Below are positions 8,975 to 17,320 of a stretch of 64,000 nt of DNA, piece after piece (position 1 is the stretch's first letter; each line of letters begins with the position of its first letter). The notes beneath the pieces were generated by a model. It ran no database searches, was not told the origin of the DNA, and saw nothing but the letters and a program-made list of their open reading frames with translations. Origin of the DNA: Candidatus Poribacteria bacterium (GTDB lineage: Bacteria; Poribacteria; WGA-4E; WGA-3G); NCBI GenBank assembly GCA_022827625.1, contig JAJEIE010000022.1, positions 88,293-152,292 on the forward strand, read 5' to 3'. Position numbers and translations under genes: made by a program.

Positions 8975-10393
8975 ATGGCAACTTCTGAAAAGAATACAAT
9001 AGAAGAACTCGGAATTAGTAAAGAGTACCAATACGGGTTCCATGATGACATTAAACCCACATTCAAGTCGCGCAAAGGGTTAGACGAAGAAGTTATCAAT
9101 GAAATGTGTGACATCAAAGGCGAACCCGACTGGATGCGTCAATACCGGCTCGATGCTTATCAGATCTTCAAGCAGAAACCGATGACAAAATGGGGTGGTG
9201 ACCTGTCCCAACTCGATTTTGACGACATCTACTATTACGTCAAAGCCTCTGACCGGAGCGAACGGAGTTGGGATGATGTCCCTGATGATATCAAGAAAAC
9301 CTTCGACCGATTGGGTATCCCCGAAGCGGAACGGAAGTTCCTCGCCGGTGTCGGTGCACAGTACGATTCAGAAGTCGTATACCACAATATCGTTGAAGAA
9401 TTAGATAAAATCGGTGTTGTCTTCCTTGATACCGATACTGCTGTTAAAGAATACCCGGATCTCGTGAAGAAATACTTCGGAACTATCATCCCGTCAGCGG
9501 ACAATCAGTTCGCCGCACTCAACAGTGCCGCGTGGAGTGGTGGAAGTTTTGTTTATGTTCCACCGGGTGTGAAGGTCGAATATCCTTTGCAAGCCTATTT
9601 CCGAATCAATAGCGAGAACATGGGGCAATTCGAGCGTACACTCATCATCGCTGACGAAGGGTCACAGGTGCATTACGTTGAAGGCTGCACGGCACCGACA
9701 TATAGCAGTGAATCCTTGCACAGTGCAGTTGTTGAGATCGTTTGCATGAAAGGTTCGCGGGTGCGTTACACAACCATCCAGAATTGGGCAAACAACGTAT
9801 ATAATCTCGTTACGAAACGCGCTGTCGCTTATGAGGACGCACAGATGGAATGGGTAGATGGCAACCTCGGTAGTAAGTTAACAATGAAGTATCCGAGTGT
9901 TTATATGATGGAACCGGGCGCGCGTGGCGAGATTCTCTCCATCGCTTTCGCCAGTAAAGGGCAGCACCAGGATGCCGGCGCGAAAGTCTATCACTGTGCC
10001 CCTCATACCTCTTCGCAGATTACCTCAAAGAGCATCAGTAAAGATGGAGGACGCTCCAGTTATCGCGGGTGGGTCGATGTCGCGAAAGGTGCTAAGGGAT
10101 GCAGATCACACGTCGTCTGTGATGCACTCCTCCTTGACAAAGACTCGCGTTCGGATACCTATCCGGTCATTGAGATTAGCGAAAACGATACCCACATTGA
10201 ACACGAGGCGCGTGTCAGCAAAATCGGAGAAGAGCAGCTCTTTTACCTCATGAGCCGTGGACTTTCGGAGGAGGAAGCCTCCACTATGATTGTTAACGGG
10301 TTCATTGAACCGCTCGTGAAGGAACTCCCGATGGAATACGCTGTTGAGATGAACCGCCTCATCCAACTTCAAATGGAAGGTTCAATCGGTTAA
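8975..10393 (+). CDS. sufB: Fe-S cluster scaffold SufB
   Basis: The 472-residue protein is the SUF scaffold subunit on which clusters are built. I place the start at the ATG at 8975 ([13 protein letters not shown]) because AAGGAGG precedes it by six bases; the longer frame from TTG 8927 has no such site. Family hallmarks include [42 protein letters not shown] and, near the end, [12 protein letters not shown]. The two SufB/SufD genes sit in the order C-B-D. The 127 bases to sufD are filled by an intergenic repeat. Confidence 0.95.
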   Translation: MATSEKNTIEELGISKEYQYGFHDDIKPTFKSRKGLDEEVINEMCDIKGEPDWMRQYRLDAYQIFKQKPMTKWGGDLSQLDFDDIYYYVKASDRSERSWDDVPDDIKKTFDRLGIPEAERKFLAGVGAQYDSEVVYHNIVEELDKIGVVFLDTDTAVKEYPDLVKKYFGTIIPSADNQFAALNSAAWSGGSFVYVPPGVKVEYPLQAYFRINSENMGQFERTLIIADEGSQVHYVEGCTAPTYSSESLHSAVVEIVCMKGSRVRYTTIQNWANNVYNLVTKRAVAYEDAQMEWVDGNLGSKLTMKYPSVYMMEPGARGEILSIAFASKGQHQDAGAKVYHCAPHTSSQITSKSISKDGGRSSYRGWVDVAKGAKGCRSHVVCDALLLDKDSRSDTYPVIEISENDTHIEHEARVSKIGEEQLFYLMSRGLSEEEASTMIVNGFIEPLVKELPMEYAVEMNRLIQLQMEGSIG

Positions 10394-10395
10394 GA

Positions 10396-10512
10396 AAGTT
10401 ATCAGTTGTTGGTTATTAGTTGTTGGTTAAAAGGACTCTGGTAACAATTCCGCTTTGTTTGGAGTCTTACAGCCTTTAACTAATAACCAATACCGATGAC
10501 CAATAAAGGATA
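10396..10512. repeat. mosaic intergenic repeat, copy 1
   Basis: The gap between sufB and sufD carries TTGGTTATTAGTT near its left end and AACTAATAACCAA near its right end, forming terminal inverted arms around a unique centre. Related sequences recur in at least nine other gaps of the window. The right end overlaps the AAAGGA that serves sufD. Confidence 0.7.
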
Positions 10513-10520
10513 ACAAAAAA

Positions 10521-11882
10521 TTGCAAAAAGGCGAATTTTCAAAAGAATTTCTTCAAAAAATAACGGAAACTGAGCCAAAATGGATGCGTGAGAAGCGGTT
10601 GGAGGCGTATGCGCTTTCTGAATCCTTGCCGATGCCACATACAACGAAAGATGATGCTTGGCGCCGCACTGTTGATATGCGCACCCAAGATTACTGGCGG
10701 CGAAGTCGACGATCGCTCCGCGGCTTCGCGCTCGAAAAATATTATCCGCATGTGCCGACAAACGGTGAACAATCGGCAGAAAATGTAGACTACAACGCCG
10801 AGGGGACAGCTGGGCTGCTGGTGCAAGTTGACGGTCAACTTCAATACAGTTCCGACGCAGAAACACTGAAAGAAAAGGGGATCTACTTTGCACATCTCCA
10901 CACCGCACTGCAAGAGCAACCCGAACTCCTCCGCGACTACTTCATGACCAAGGCAGCAACCTTGGAGACGACGCTGAAAAGTGGAAATATTGCGCGACAC
11001 AACAAATTTGACGCGCTTCATGGTGCCTTCTGGCAAGGCGGTTATCTATTACATGTTCCAAAAGGTGTAAAAGTTGAACTGCCGCTCCGCGTCTATATTC
11101 GGATGTCCGAAGCGGCACATGCCGATCTATCGCATGTGCTTATCATCGTTGAAGAAGGCAGTGAGGTTGCGATTTTGGAGGACAATTCGTCTACCAATCC
11201 AGAGGCGAGCGGTTTACATAGTGGCGCAATCGAGATTTTTGCAGGACAAAACGCCAACGTAACTTATGTGCAAGTCCAAGATTGGAATCGACAGGTCTGG
11301 AATTTCGCTACGCACCGTGCTATAGTTGCCAGAGATGCGCAGCTCTGCTGGGTCACTGCTACATTTGGCAGCAGACTTAGTAAAATAAATCAAGCAGTTG
11401 TTTTAGACGGTGCTGGCAGCAGCGCACAAATGCTCGGATTGGCTTTCACGGACACTCGTCAACACTTCGATGTGAGTACGGCACAGGAACACGCTTCACC
11501 GCATACCATCAGTGATCTCTTGTATCGGACTGTCTTGAAAGATAGAGCACAAACCGCATGGGGTGGGAACATTTACGTCTATCCGGCAGCGAACCATACC
11601 GATGCCTACCAGAAAAACGATAATTTGTTGCTGAGCGAACGGGCACACGCCGACACCTTGCCCGGTTTGGAAATTGAAGCACATGAAGTTCGTTGCACAC
11701 ACGGCGCAACTGCGGGAAAGATTGATGCCGATCAGGTCTTTTACCTGATGAGCCGCGGGCTCCCTTATGCACAAGCTGAAAAACTGATTGTTGACGGATT
11801 TTTTCAACCCGTTATGGAACGTATCCCGTTAGAATCCGTTCAGGAAGAGTTAAGTACATCTATTACGCGCAAACTTAAGTAA
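10521..11882 (+). CDS. sufD: Fe-S assembly scaffold partner SufD
   Basis: The 453-residue paralogue of SufB forms the SufBC2D complex. It shares QGGYLLHVPKGVKVELPLRV, SGLHSGAIEIFAG and [13 protein letters not shown] with SufB, and has the shorter N-terminus and overall divergence expected of SufD. The start is TTG 10521, with AAAGGA ten bases upstream; no ATG fits better. It lies between repeat copies 1 and 2 and keeps the strand and order of the cluster. A second SufB is excluded by its divergence from the 8975 gene. Confidence 0.92.
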   Translation: MQKGEFSKEFLQKITETEPKWMREKRLEAYALSESLPMPHTTKDDAWRRTVDMRTQDYWRRSRRSLRGFALEKYYPHVPTNGEQSAENVDYNAEGTAGLLVQVDGQLQYSSDAETLKEKGIYFAHLHTALQEQPELLRDYFMTKAATLETTLKSGNIARHNKFDALHGAFWQGGYLLHVPKGVKVELPLRVYIRMSEAAHADLSHVLIIVEEGSEVAILEDNSSTNPEASGLHSGAIEIFAGQNANVTYVQVQDWNRQVWNFATHRAIVARDAQLCWVTATFGSRLSKINQAVVLDGAGSSAQMLGLAFTDTRQHFDVSTAQEHASPHTISDLLYRTVLKDRAQTAWGGNIYVYPAANHTDAYQKNDNLLLSERAHADTLPGLEIEAHEVRCTHGATAGKIDADQVFYLMSRGLPYAQAEKLIVDGFFQPVMERIPLESVQEELSTSITRKLK

Positions 11883-11886
11883 TCGT

Positions 11887-11945
11887 CAGCTTTTGGTTAT
11901 CGGCTGTCGGTTAAAAGTGGTCTCACACTAACTGATAACCGAAAA
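11887..11945. repeat. mosaic intergenic repeat, copy 2
   Basis: This is a short member of the TTGGTTAT family, with inverted ends TTTTGGTTATCGG and AACTGATAACCGAAAA around a 25-30 base centre. Confidence 0.65.
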
Positions 11946-11974
11946 ATGAAACTACCGAAAAGGAGCAACTCACA

Positions 11975-12316
11975 ATGAGTCAACCGAAAATTATCGCTTA
12001 TATGAAACCTGTTTGTGGATGGAGCAATGGTGTCCGTGCGATCTTCGCTAAATACGGTTTGGACTACGAAGACAGAGACATCATTAACAATCAAGACAAC
12101 TATCGTGAAATGGTTCAGAAGACGCGGCAGCCTTATCAGCCCTGCGTCCAGATTGACGATATAATACTTGCCGATGTCAGTGGCGATGAAGTGGAACATT
12201 ATTTGGTCTCAGAGGGTATTGTCCAAGCGAGTGAAGCCGAAACGGATGTTCCGACGGATCAGGCATGTGAGGACCACGGACCGTCTGCTGTGAGTATCGG
12301 CTTCCCGAGCAGATAG
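11975..12316 (+). CDS. monothiol glutaredoxin-like protein
   Basis: The 113-residue protein has a thioredoxin fold with active site CGWS at residues 14-17 (KPVCGWSNG), followed by the GSH/cis-Pro region RQPYQPCVQIDD. The family also moves electrons or carries Fe-S clusters. A monothiol-type site inside a SUF operon suggests a cluster carrier, comparable to GrxD, although the classic CGFS is not exact. Residues after about 85 form a short acidic tail with a Cys. AAAAGGAG is well placed before the ATG. It sits between sufD and sufS. Confidence 0.85.
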   Translation: MSQPKIIAYMKPVCGWSNGVRAIFAKYGLDYEDRDIINNQDNYREMVQKTRQPYQPCVQIDDIILADVSGDEVEHYLVSEGIVQASEAETDVPTDQACEDHGPSAVSIGFPSR

Positions 12317-12331
12317 ATTTATTCTTTTACA

Positions 12332-12437
12332 AGCTGTCAGCGGTCAGTGAGTTCGCCATTAACCTTAGTACTCAGGTGCGGATTGCAGTGGGCAAAACCT
12401 GTTTACAACTCCTAAGCGTCCGACTGACTGCTGATGG
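12332..12437. repeat. mosaic intergenic repeat, copy 3 (CAGTCAGC subtype)
   Basis: The gap between the glutaredoxin gene and sufS contains AGCTGTCAGCGGTCAGTGAG at its left and CCGACTGACTGCTGATGGC at its right. These are the inverted ends of the second subtype of the mosaic repeat. Confidence 0.6.
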
Positions 12438-12463
12438 CTATTTCGCATAGGATAAGGCATAAA

Positions 12464-13711
12464 ATGCATAAGTTGGAATTCCGTCCGTTTGATATCGAAG
12501 CCATCCGTAAAGATTTCCCGATTTTCACGACGGATCCACCGTTGGCTTTCCTTGATAACGCCGCCTCGACGCAGACACCACGTCCCGTCGTTGAAGCGAT
12601 GGATGCCTATTACGATACCTATCGCTCGAATATCCATCGCGGCATCTATCGGATCTCAGAGGAGGCGACAGAACAGTATGAGCGCGCAAGAGAGAAGGTC
12701 GCTCAGCTGATTAACGCACCGCGGTCGCGGCAGGTCATTTTCACGCGGAACACGACGGAATCTATCAATCTTGTCGCTTACAGCTGGGGCAGCACAAATA
12801 TCGGTGAAGGTGACGAAATTGTTCTCACCACCATGGAACACCACAGCAATCTCGTACCTTGGCAGTTACTCGCACAGCGTACGGGCGCGACGCTCCGGTT
12901 CGTTGAAATAACCGATGAGGGATTACTCGACTTCACACAACTCCGCGACCTACTGACCGAGAAAACGAAACTTGTCGCTATAGGACACGTTTCTAACGTA
13001 CTCGGTACCATCAACCCAATCCAGTCTATCATTGATATGGCGCATGCCGTTGATGCGAAAGTCATTGTTGACGCCGCGCAATCCGTCCCACACTTCCAAG
13101 TTGACGTTCAGCAACTTGACTGTGATTTTCTGGCATTCTCAGGACATAAAATGTGCGGTCCTACGGGTATCGGTGTTCTATATGGTAAATCGGAATTGCT
13201 CGAAGAGATGCCGCCTTTTCTCGGCGGTGGTTCAATGATTCGGAGCGTTGAGCGGGATGTGTCCAGCTACGCAGAACTGCCTGCTAAATTTGAGGCGGGA
13301 ACGCCAAGCATTGCCGAAGCCATTGGACTCGGTCACGCAATTGACTATATCACACAAGCGAATTTAGCAGCCATTCATGTTCACGAACAAGAACTTCTAA
13401 AATACGCGCATCAACGCTTAGAACAAATCGAAGGCATTACCCTGTACGGACCGGCACCGCATCAGAAAATGGGTGTCATCTCTTTTAACATGGAGGGCAT
13501 CCACCCCCACGATGTCGCTGGAATCTTGGATACACACGGCGTTGCTGTCCGTGCTGGACATCATTGTGCACAGCCACTCATGAAAAGGTTAGATGTCATC
13601 GCTACCGTTCGTGCCAGCCTCTATCTTTACAACACGATTGAAGACGTAGACCGCTTATATGAAGGGCTTTGCAGGGCACAGAAACTTATGACCCGGAGAA
13701 AAATAACATGA
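12464..13711 (+). CDS. sufS: cysteine desulfurase SufS
   Basis: This PLP enzyme of the group II (SufS) type takes sulfur from L-cysteine for Fe-S assembly. The PLP lysine is K229 in FLAFSGHKMCGPTG. The persulfide cysteine is C368 in RAGHHCAQPL, the SufS form of the active loop. I prefer the ATG at 12464 (MHKLEFRPFDIEAI) over 12434 because of a nearby AAGG and the fit to family N-termini. The product is 415 residues. Its TGA overlaps the ATG of sufU (ATGA), which points to translational coupling and a SufS-SufU sulfur transfer pair. Confidence 0.95.
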   Translation: MHKLEFRPFDIEAIRKDFPIFTTDPPLAFLDNAASTQTPRPVVEAMDAYYDTYRSNIHRGIYRISEEATEQYERAREKVAQLINAPRSRQVIFTRNTTESINLVAYSWGSTNIGEGDEIVLTTMEHHSNLVPWQLLAQRTGATLRFVEITDEGLLDFTQLRDLLTEKTKLVAIGHVSNVLGTINPIQSIIDMAHAVDAKVIVDAAQSVPHFQVDVQQLDCDFLAFSGHKMCGPTGIGVLYGKSELLEEMPPFLGGGSMIRSVERDVSSYAELPAKFEAGTPSIAEAIGLGHAIDYITQANLAAIHVHEQELLKYAHQRLEQIEGITLYGPAPHQKMGVISFNMEGIHPHDVAGILDTHGVAVRAGHHCAQPLMKRLDVIATVRASLYLYNTIEDVDRLYEGLCRAQKLMTRRKIT

Positions 13712-14097
13712 ACATATATCAGGAAGAATTGCTTGACCATTACGAAAATCCAAGTAACTATGGAACCTTGCCGAGATGTACTATTTCTCATGAAGAAGAC
13801 AATCCGCTTTGTGGTGATCAGATTCGCATTGACCTGCTTATTGAAGACGATACTGTTAAAGAAGTACGTTTTTGCGGACATGGATGTACGATTAGTCTGG
13901 CAGCTGCGTCTATGCTGACTGAAAAAATCGAAGGCAAAAGTCTTGATGAAGTCAAACAACTTTCAAAAGACGACATTTTGGATATGATTGGCATCCCTTT
14001 GGGTCCTGTTCGTCTCAAGTGCGCTTTATTAGCACTCAAAGTCCTCAAAGCCGGTGCGTATGGCATTACAGCTTGGCCCGGTGAAGAAGATGAGTAG
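13708..14097 (+). CDS. sufU: sulfur-transfer / scaffold protein SufU
   Basis: The 129-residue IscU-like protein has the three conserved cysteines C35 (NPLCGD, with D37), C60 (GHGCTIS) and C105 (VRLKCALL). The insertion between C60 and C105 is that of SufU, the zinc-dependent sulfur acceptor for SufS in Firmicutes-like systems, rather than IscU. The chosen start at 13708 overlaps the sufS stop; a 13-codon upstream extension lies inside sufS and has no ribosome-binding site. SufU is usually found where SufE is absent, and no SufE is seen here. Confidence 0.93.
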   Translation: MNIYQEELLDHYENPSNYGTLPRCTISHEEDNPLCGDQIRIDLLIEDDTVKEVRFCGHGCTISLAAASMLTEKIEGKSLDEVKQLSKDDILDMIGIPLGPVRLKCALLALKVLKAGAYGITAWPGEEDE

Positions 14098-14154
14098 ACG
14101 CGAAAACTGTTTTGTGTTCCTATAGTCCGTCCGCTTTACTTGAGAAAGGAAATT

Positions 14155-14466
14155 ATGCCAGAATTTTATAAAGTCGCAAAAGTGAGTGAAACCCCACCCG
14201 ACACCAAGAAATTAGTCGAGGTGGATTTTGTACCGGTGCTGCTCTTCAACGTCCAAGGCGAATTTTATGCCATAGAAGACGTTTGTACACACGATGACGG
14301 TCCCTTAGCGGAGGGTTGGTTCAGTGGTGACGAAATAGAATGTCCACGACACGGTGCTCGCTTCTGCGTGAAAACCGGAAAAGCACTCTGTATGCCTGCG
14401 GTTGAAGACATCGAATGTTACACCGTCAAAGTTGAAGGCGATGACATCCTCATCAGTCTCGATTGA
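14155..14466 (+). CDS. Rieske-type ferredoxin
   Basis: The 103-residue protein is a single Rieske [2Fe-2S] domain. The ligands are C44-x-H46 (VCTHDDGPL) and C63-x2-H66 (ECPRHGARF), 17 residues apart as in NirD/BphF-like soluble ferredoxins. The start ATG at 14155 follows AAAGGA; the TTG at 14140 precedes the ribosome-binding site and is rejected. There is no membrane anchor or signal. Its place between sufU and the MIP18 gene is common in SUF clusters of several phyla. I infer an electron donor for cluster building or a first client protein. Confidence 0.92.
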   Translation: MPEFYKVAKVSETPPDTKKLVEVDFVPVLLFNVQGEFYAIEDVCTHDDGPLAEGWFSGDEIECPRHGARFCVKTGKALCMPAVEDIECYTVKVEGDDILISLD

Positions 14467-14517
14467 AGGCAGAAACACTTGTAACTCACAAGCCTTATGT
14501 TGTAGGAGGGAATTTAA

Positions 14518-14820
14518 ATGGTATCTGAAGCATCCGTCTTAGAGACTATCAAAGAAAATATTATTGATCCAGAAATCGGTATTAATATCGTTGACATGGG
14601 ACTCATCTACGGTGTTGACATCAACGACACAACGGTTGACATTACGATGACTTTAACGAGTCCGGGATGTCCCGCGGGTGGACAGATTGTCAACGGCACA
14701 CAGCACGTCACACAGCAGATGGACGGTGTCGATGAAGTCAATGTCAATGTCGTCTGGGACCCACGTTGGACCATGGAAATGATGACCGAAGACGCAAAGG
14801 ACGAACTCGGCATTTTTTAA
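14518..14820 (+). CDS. sufT: MIP18 (DUF59) Fe-S assembly factor SufT-like
   Basis: The 100-residue protein consists of one MIP18 domain: IDPEIGINIVDMGLIYGV, then MTLTSPGCPAG with the conserved C51, then VNVVWDPRWTMEMM. The family helps Fe-S maturation when demand is high (SufT) or forms part of PaaD/HCF101-type factors. TAGGAGGG lies seven to eight bases before the ATG. It is the last gene before the hairpin at 14863. I use the SufT symbol because of the operon context; the short MIP18-only form cannot be separated from PaaD-like paralogues on sequence alone. Confidence 0.9.
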   Translation: MVSEASVLETIKENIIDPEIGINIVDMGLIYGVDINDTTVDITMTLTSPGCPAGGQIVNGTQHVTQQMDGVDEVNVNVVWDPRWTMEMMTEDAKDELGIF

Positions 14821-14862
14821 CTATGGGATCCTGGGCATCGTTCCACAATGTAAAGCTAAGAC

Positions 14863-14888
14863 AAATTATGCCATTTAAGGCATAATTT
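14863..14888. terminator. perfect hairpin after sufT, possible weak terminator
   Basis: Ten-base perfect arms (14863-14872 and 14879-14888) enclose the loop ATTTAA and are followed only by a broken T-tract (TTTCATTTC). Termination would be partial. The core ATGCCATT..AAGGCAT recurs at 29476-29490, so it may belong to a dispersed hairpin family. Confidence 0.5.
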
Positions 14889-14980
14889 CATTTCACGATG
14901 GTTTTTGGTTAATTTCAATACGACTGGGAAGTTGTACGCTTCTCAAAAGTCTTTTACCACTAAAACGCACAACTTTCTGG

Positions 14981-15373
14981 ATGTTTATGATAAAAAAAAG
15001 TCCGAAACTTCTTAAGAAACACGCGAATGCCTTTCAGGTAGAATGGAAAGACGGGCATAGCAGTTGGTATCCATACACCTATCTCCGTCAGATGTGTCCG
15101 TGCGCTGAATGCACAATTATCCGGCATAAAGGCAGAGATGTCCACTCCCTCTTTTCACCGCAAGGCGACGGAGATATAACGCTCATTGCGGTATCAGACG
15201 ATATTCAACCTCTTGATATCCAATTGGTCGGTCGTTATGCGCTACAGTTTAATTGGAACGATGGACACGCTACCGGTATCTATCCGTTTGAAGTGCTACG
15301 CGAGACGTGTCCGTGTCCAGAATGTGCACCGCTGCCACCGATCCAACCGGAGAAAGAAAACCCAGAAAGTTAA
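14981..15373 (+). CDS. DUF971 (GBBH-like N-terminal domain) protein
   Basis: The 130-residue protein is a single DUF971 domain. It contains WKDGHSSWYPYTYLRQMCPCAEC early and WNDGHATGIYPFEVLRETCPCPEC late; the two C-P-C-x-E-C clusters could bind metal. DUF971 is the C-terminal domain of the plant Fe-S carrier HCF101, whose N-terminal domain is MIP18. Finding separate MIP18 and DUF971 genes next to each other in a SUF locus is therefore meaningful. The start is ATG 14981 or the in-frame ATG 14987; no strong ribosome-binding site decides. Confidence 0.85.
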   Translation: MFMIKKSPKLLKKHANAFQVEWKDGHSSWYPYTYLRQMCPCAECTIIRHKGRDVHSLFSPQGDGDITLIAVSDDIQPLDIQLVGRYALQFNWNDGHATGIYPFEVLRETCPCPECAPLPPIQPEKENPES

Positions 15374-15382
15374 AAATAAATC

Positions 15383-15712
15383 ATGCAAACGCAGATCCCT
15401 GAGATTTCCGCACAAGAACTCAAACAAAAATTAGACACAGACGCATCCGTCTTGTTGCTTGATGTCCGCGAACAGAGCGAATACGACATCGTGCATCTCG
15501 AAGGTGCGCGGCTCATACCACTTAATACCCTACCGCACCACATAGAGAGTCTCCCAACAGAACAAGAGATTGTTGTCTACTGCCATCACGGACAACGAAG
15601 CCTTTATGCCACCGCCTATTTGCACCAAAACGGATTTCGTGATGCCAAAAACCTCGCAGGTGGCATCGACCAATGGGCAGCCGAAATCGATCTAACCTTA
15701 CAGAGATATTAA
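15383..15712 (+). CDS. single-domain rhodanese
   Basis: The 109-residue rhodanese domain has the typical LLDVREQSEYDIVHLEGA entry and the active-site loop C67-HHGQRS (VVYCHHGQRS), which would carry a persulfide. It ends with AGGIDQWA. The loop length of six after Cys matches GlpE/PspE-type sulfurtransferases. It begins ten bases after the DUF971 stop, so it probably belongs to the same transcript. I infer a role in sulfur relay for the SUF cluster, although small rhodaneses have many uses. Confidence 0.9.
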   Translation: MQTQIPEISAQELKQKLDTDASVLLLDVREQSEYDIVHLEGARLIPLNTLPHHIESLPTEQEIVVYCHHGQRSLYATAYLHQNGFRDAKNLAGGIDQWAAEIDLTLQRY

Positions 15713-15778
15713 AGGGACTTTTAATTTTTTGTTCCTGGACCGCTACCTCCGTTGTCCATTCTACAAAGCCCCTGAACC

Positions 15779-15867
15779 GTAGCCCGTAACGCAGTGGAGG
15801 GCGGATATACGTAGATTAACGTTGTTTACCTAACCCATCTGACCGAACCGCAAGGAAAATTAAAAAA
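15779..15867 (+). repeat. conserved-loop stem-loop element with A-rich end, copy 1
   Basis: GTAG (15779-15782) is followed by a short-armed stem around the loop GTAACGCAGTGGA (15786-15798). Its right end CCGAACCGCAAGGAAAATTA supplies the ribosome-binding site of the next gene. The same layout and same right end occur in front of thiE on the minus strand (52921-53010), and the loop alone in front of pfkB (22324-22336). Confidence 0.7.
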
Positions 15868-16041
15868 ATGATTGTTGAATTTGAAAACCGCTCCGGTGAA
15901 ATAGAACAAGCCGAAATGGAGATTGACGAACCGTGTCCGATTTGTTGTGGCATGCTCTTCCCGCTTGTCGAGTCGGACGCCGATAGCGGATATCGCTGCA
16001 GCAGTTGCGGTCTCGTCTTCATGCCCATAGAAGAAGAATAG
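15868..16041 (+). CDS. 57-residue zinc-ribbon-like protein
   Basis: This small gene starts at ATG 15868 with AAGGAA about 11 bases upstream and reads MIVEFENRSGEIEQAEMEID, then EPCPICCGMLFPLVES, then GYRCSSCGLVFMPIEEE. Two cysteine pairs (CPIC and CSSC, 24 residues apart) make a zinc ribbon likely, similar to small CPxC proteins that help nucleic-acid or metal handling. It lies directly after the SUF cluster on the same strand, which could mean a metal-related role. That is inference only. The acidic start and end make it a compact soluble protein. Confidence 0.7.
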   Translation: MIVEFENRSGEIEQAEMEIDEPCPICCGMLFPLVESDADSGYRCSSCGLVFMPIEEE

Positions 16042-16042
16042 G

Positions 16043-16172
16043 GAATAGTTATCAGCGATCAGGGCGTTCACTACGTTCACTTTCAGCCATCAGTCACTCG
16101 TTTGTGGAATTACAAACGTTTCTGACTGCCACCCGCTTAACTGATTGCTAACTGCTAATTGCTGACCGCTAT
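16043..16172. repeat. mosaic intergenic repeat, copy 4
   Basis: This copy contains GTTATCAGCGATCAGGGCGT, then TTTCAGCCATCAG, a small hairpin GTTTGTggaattACAAAC, and a right end with GATTGCTAACTGCTAATTGC. A near relative of its left part is at 21050-21080 in inverted orientation. Confidence 0.65.
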
Positions 16173-16176
16173 TCTA

Positions 16177-17265
16177 TTATTCAATTTCTCGGAAATCCGG
16201 AACTTCCACGGGTGCGCCACCGTTTGCGATCGACTGTTCAGAAACCAAGCCCGGTACTGTGAAATCCATCGTTGTATAGACATCCAACGGAGGTTGCGTG
16301 TCGGTGAGGATACTATCGACAAAATCGCGCACCTTAAAATACTCACCGAGATCCCCGGCATTCTCAGACTCAGCAGGCGGATTTTTCCAGTGTTCTGGCA
16401 GCAGGTCTTCAAACTGTGAAAGCGGTCGCCACTGCTCAGTCACTGAGAACTCATCCAACCAAATCTTCGGTGCTGCGCCAAGTCCACGTGAACCCTCATA
16501 GCACCCCTTTGTCCCTTGCAAACTGAAATAGGAATTCGCAGGACGGTTCGAGAGCATATCAATCCGAATCTTTATTAACCCACCACTATCGGTCTTACAG
16601 AGCATCATCACGGTATCCTCCATCGCATGCTCTGGATCGGTGTTAACGCCACTGCCGAGGCAACAGACACTCGCCACACGTCCGCCGAACCACTGAAGTA
16701 CGGGACCGAGGCTATGCGTCGCATAATTGCACCGATTAATGCCTACCTGCCAGTAATAACGCCATGTAGGATTGCCACTCGTATCGTGATGGAGCGATTT
16801 AACGTTGTGGACGTACTCCCCTTCTCCGAAATAGACATCACCGAACATACCCGCCTCTACCATACTGCGGATGAGTACATTTGACTTCGAGTAACAGGTA
16901 TTCTCAGCCATTGTATATTTAGCAGGCGATTTCCGAACCGCCCGAACCAAATCGTAGCACTCCTCCAAATTGACAGCGGCAGTCACTTCGCTGATGACGT
17001 GTTTCCCGGCTTCCAACGCTTCGATTGACTGCGGCACGTGTAAGTTCTCAGGGGTCGCGAGAACAACAAGATCGACTGCATCCAGCATAGCACCATAATC
17101 TGTGAACTTCTGTGGAATATCGAACCGTTCCGCAACGTTCTCGAGAGTCTCTTCATTGATGTCACAAACCGCCGTTACATCGGTCTCTGCTATTGCCTTA
17201 AAAGGTGCGACGTAAGAACTCCCCCGATGCGCCCCAACAATTCCCACTTTCAATTGATCTGCCAT
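16177..17265 (-). CDS. Gfo/Idh/MocA family oxidoreductase
   Basis: The 362-residue NAD(P)-dependent sugar dehydrogenase starts at ATG 17265 (MADQLKVGIVGAHRG), preceded by AAAAGGAGA; the six-codon longer form overlaps that site. The Rossmann motif is GIVGAHRGSSYVAPF and the family hallmark appears as HVISEVTAAVNLEE, where the usual catalytic EKP is replaced by SEV. The C-terminal half has the open-sheet domain typical of the family (GDVYFGEGEYVHNV). The missing EKP lysine suggests altered or lost dehydrogenase chemistry. Substrate unknown. Neighbours are all sugar-related. Confidence 0.85.
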   Translation of the reverse strand: MADQLKVGIVGAHRGSSYVAPFKAIAETDVTAVCDINEETLENVAERFDIPQKFTDYGAMLDAVDLVVLATPENLHVPQSIEALEAGKHVISEVTAAVNLEECYDLVRAVRKSPAKYTMAENTCYSKSNVLIRSMVEAGMFGDVYFGEGEYVHNVKSLHHDTSGNPTWRYYWQVGINRCNYATHSLGPVLQWFGGRVASVCCLGSGVNTDPEHAMEDTVMMLCKTDSGGLIKIRIDMLSNRPANSYFSLQGTKGCYEGSRGLGAAPKIWLDEFSVTEQWRPLSQFEDLLPEHWKNPPAESENAGDLGEYFKVRDFVDSILTDTQPPLDVYTTMDFTVPGLVSEQSIANGGAPVEVPDFREIE

Positions 17266-17320
17266 TACGAATCTCCTTTTCAATTTGCAAGCATCACCTA
17301 AATCTGATATAGTTTAAAGA

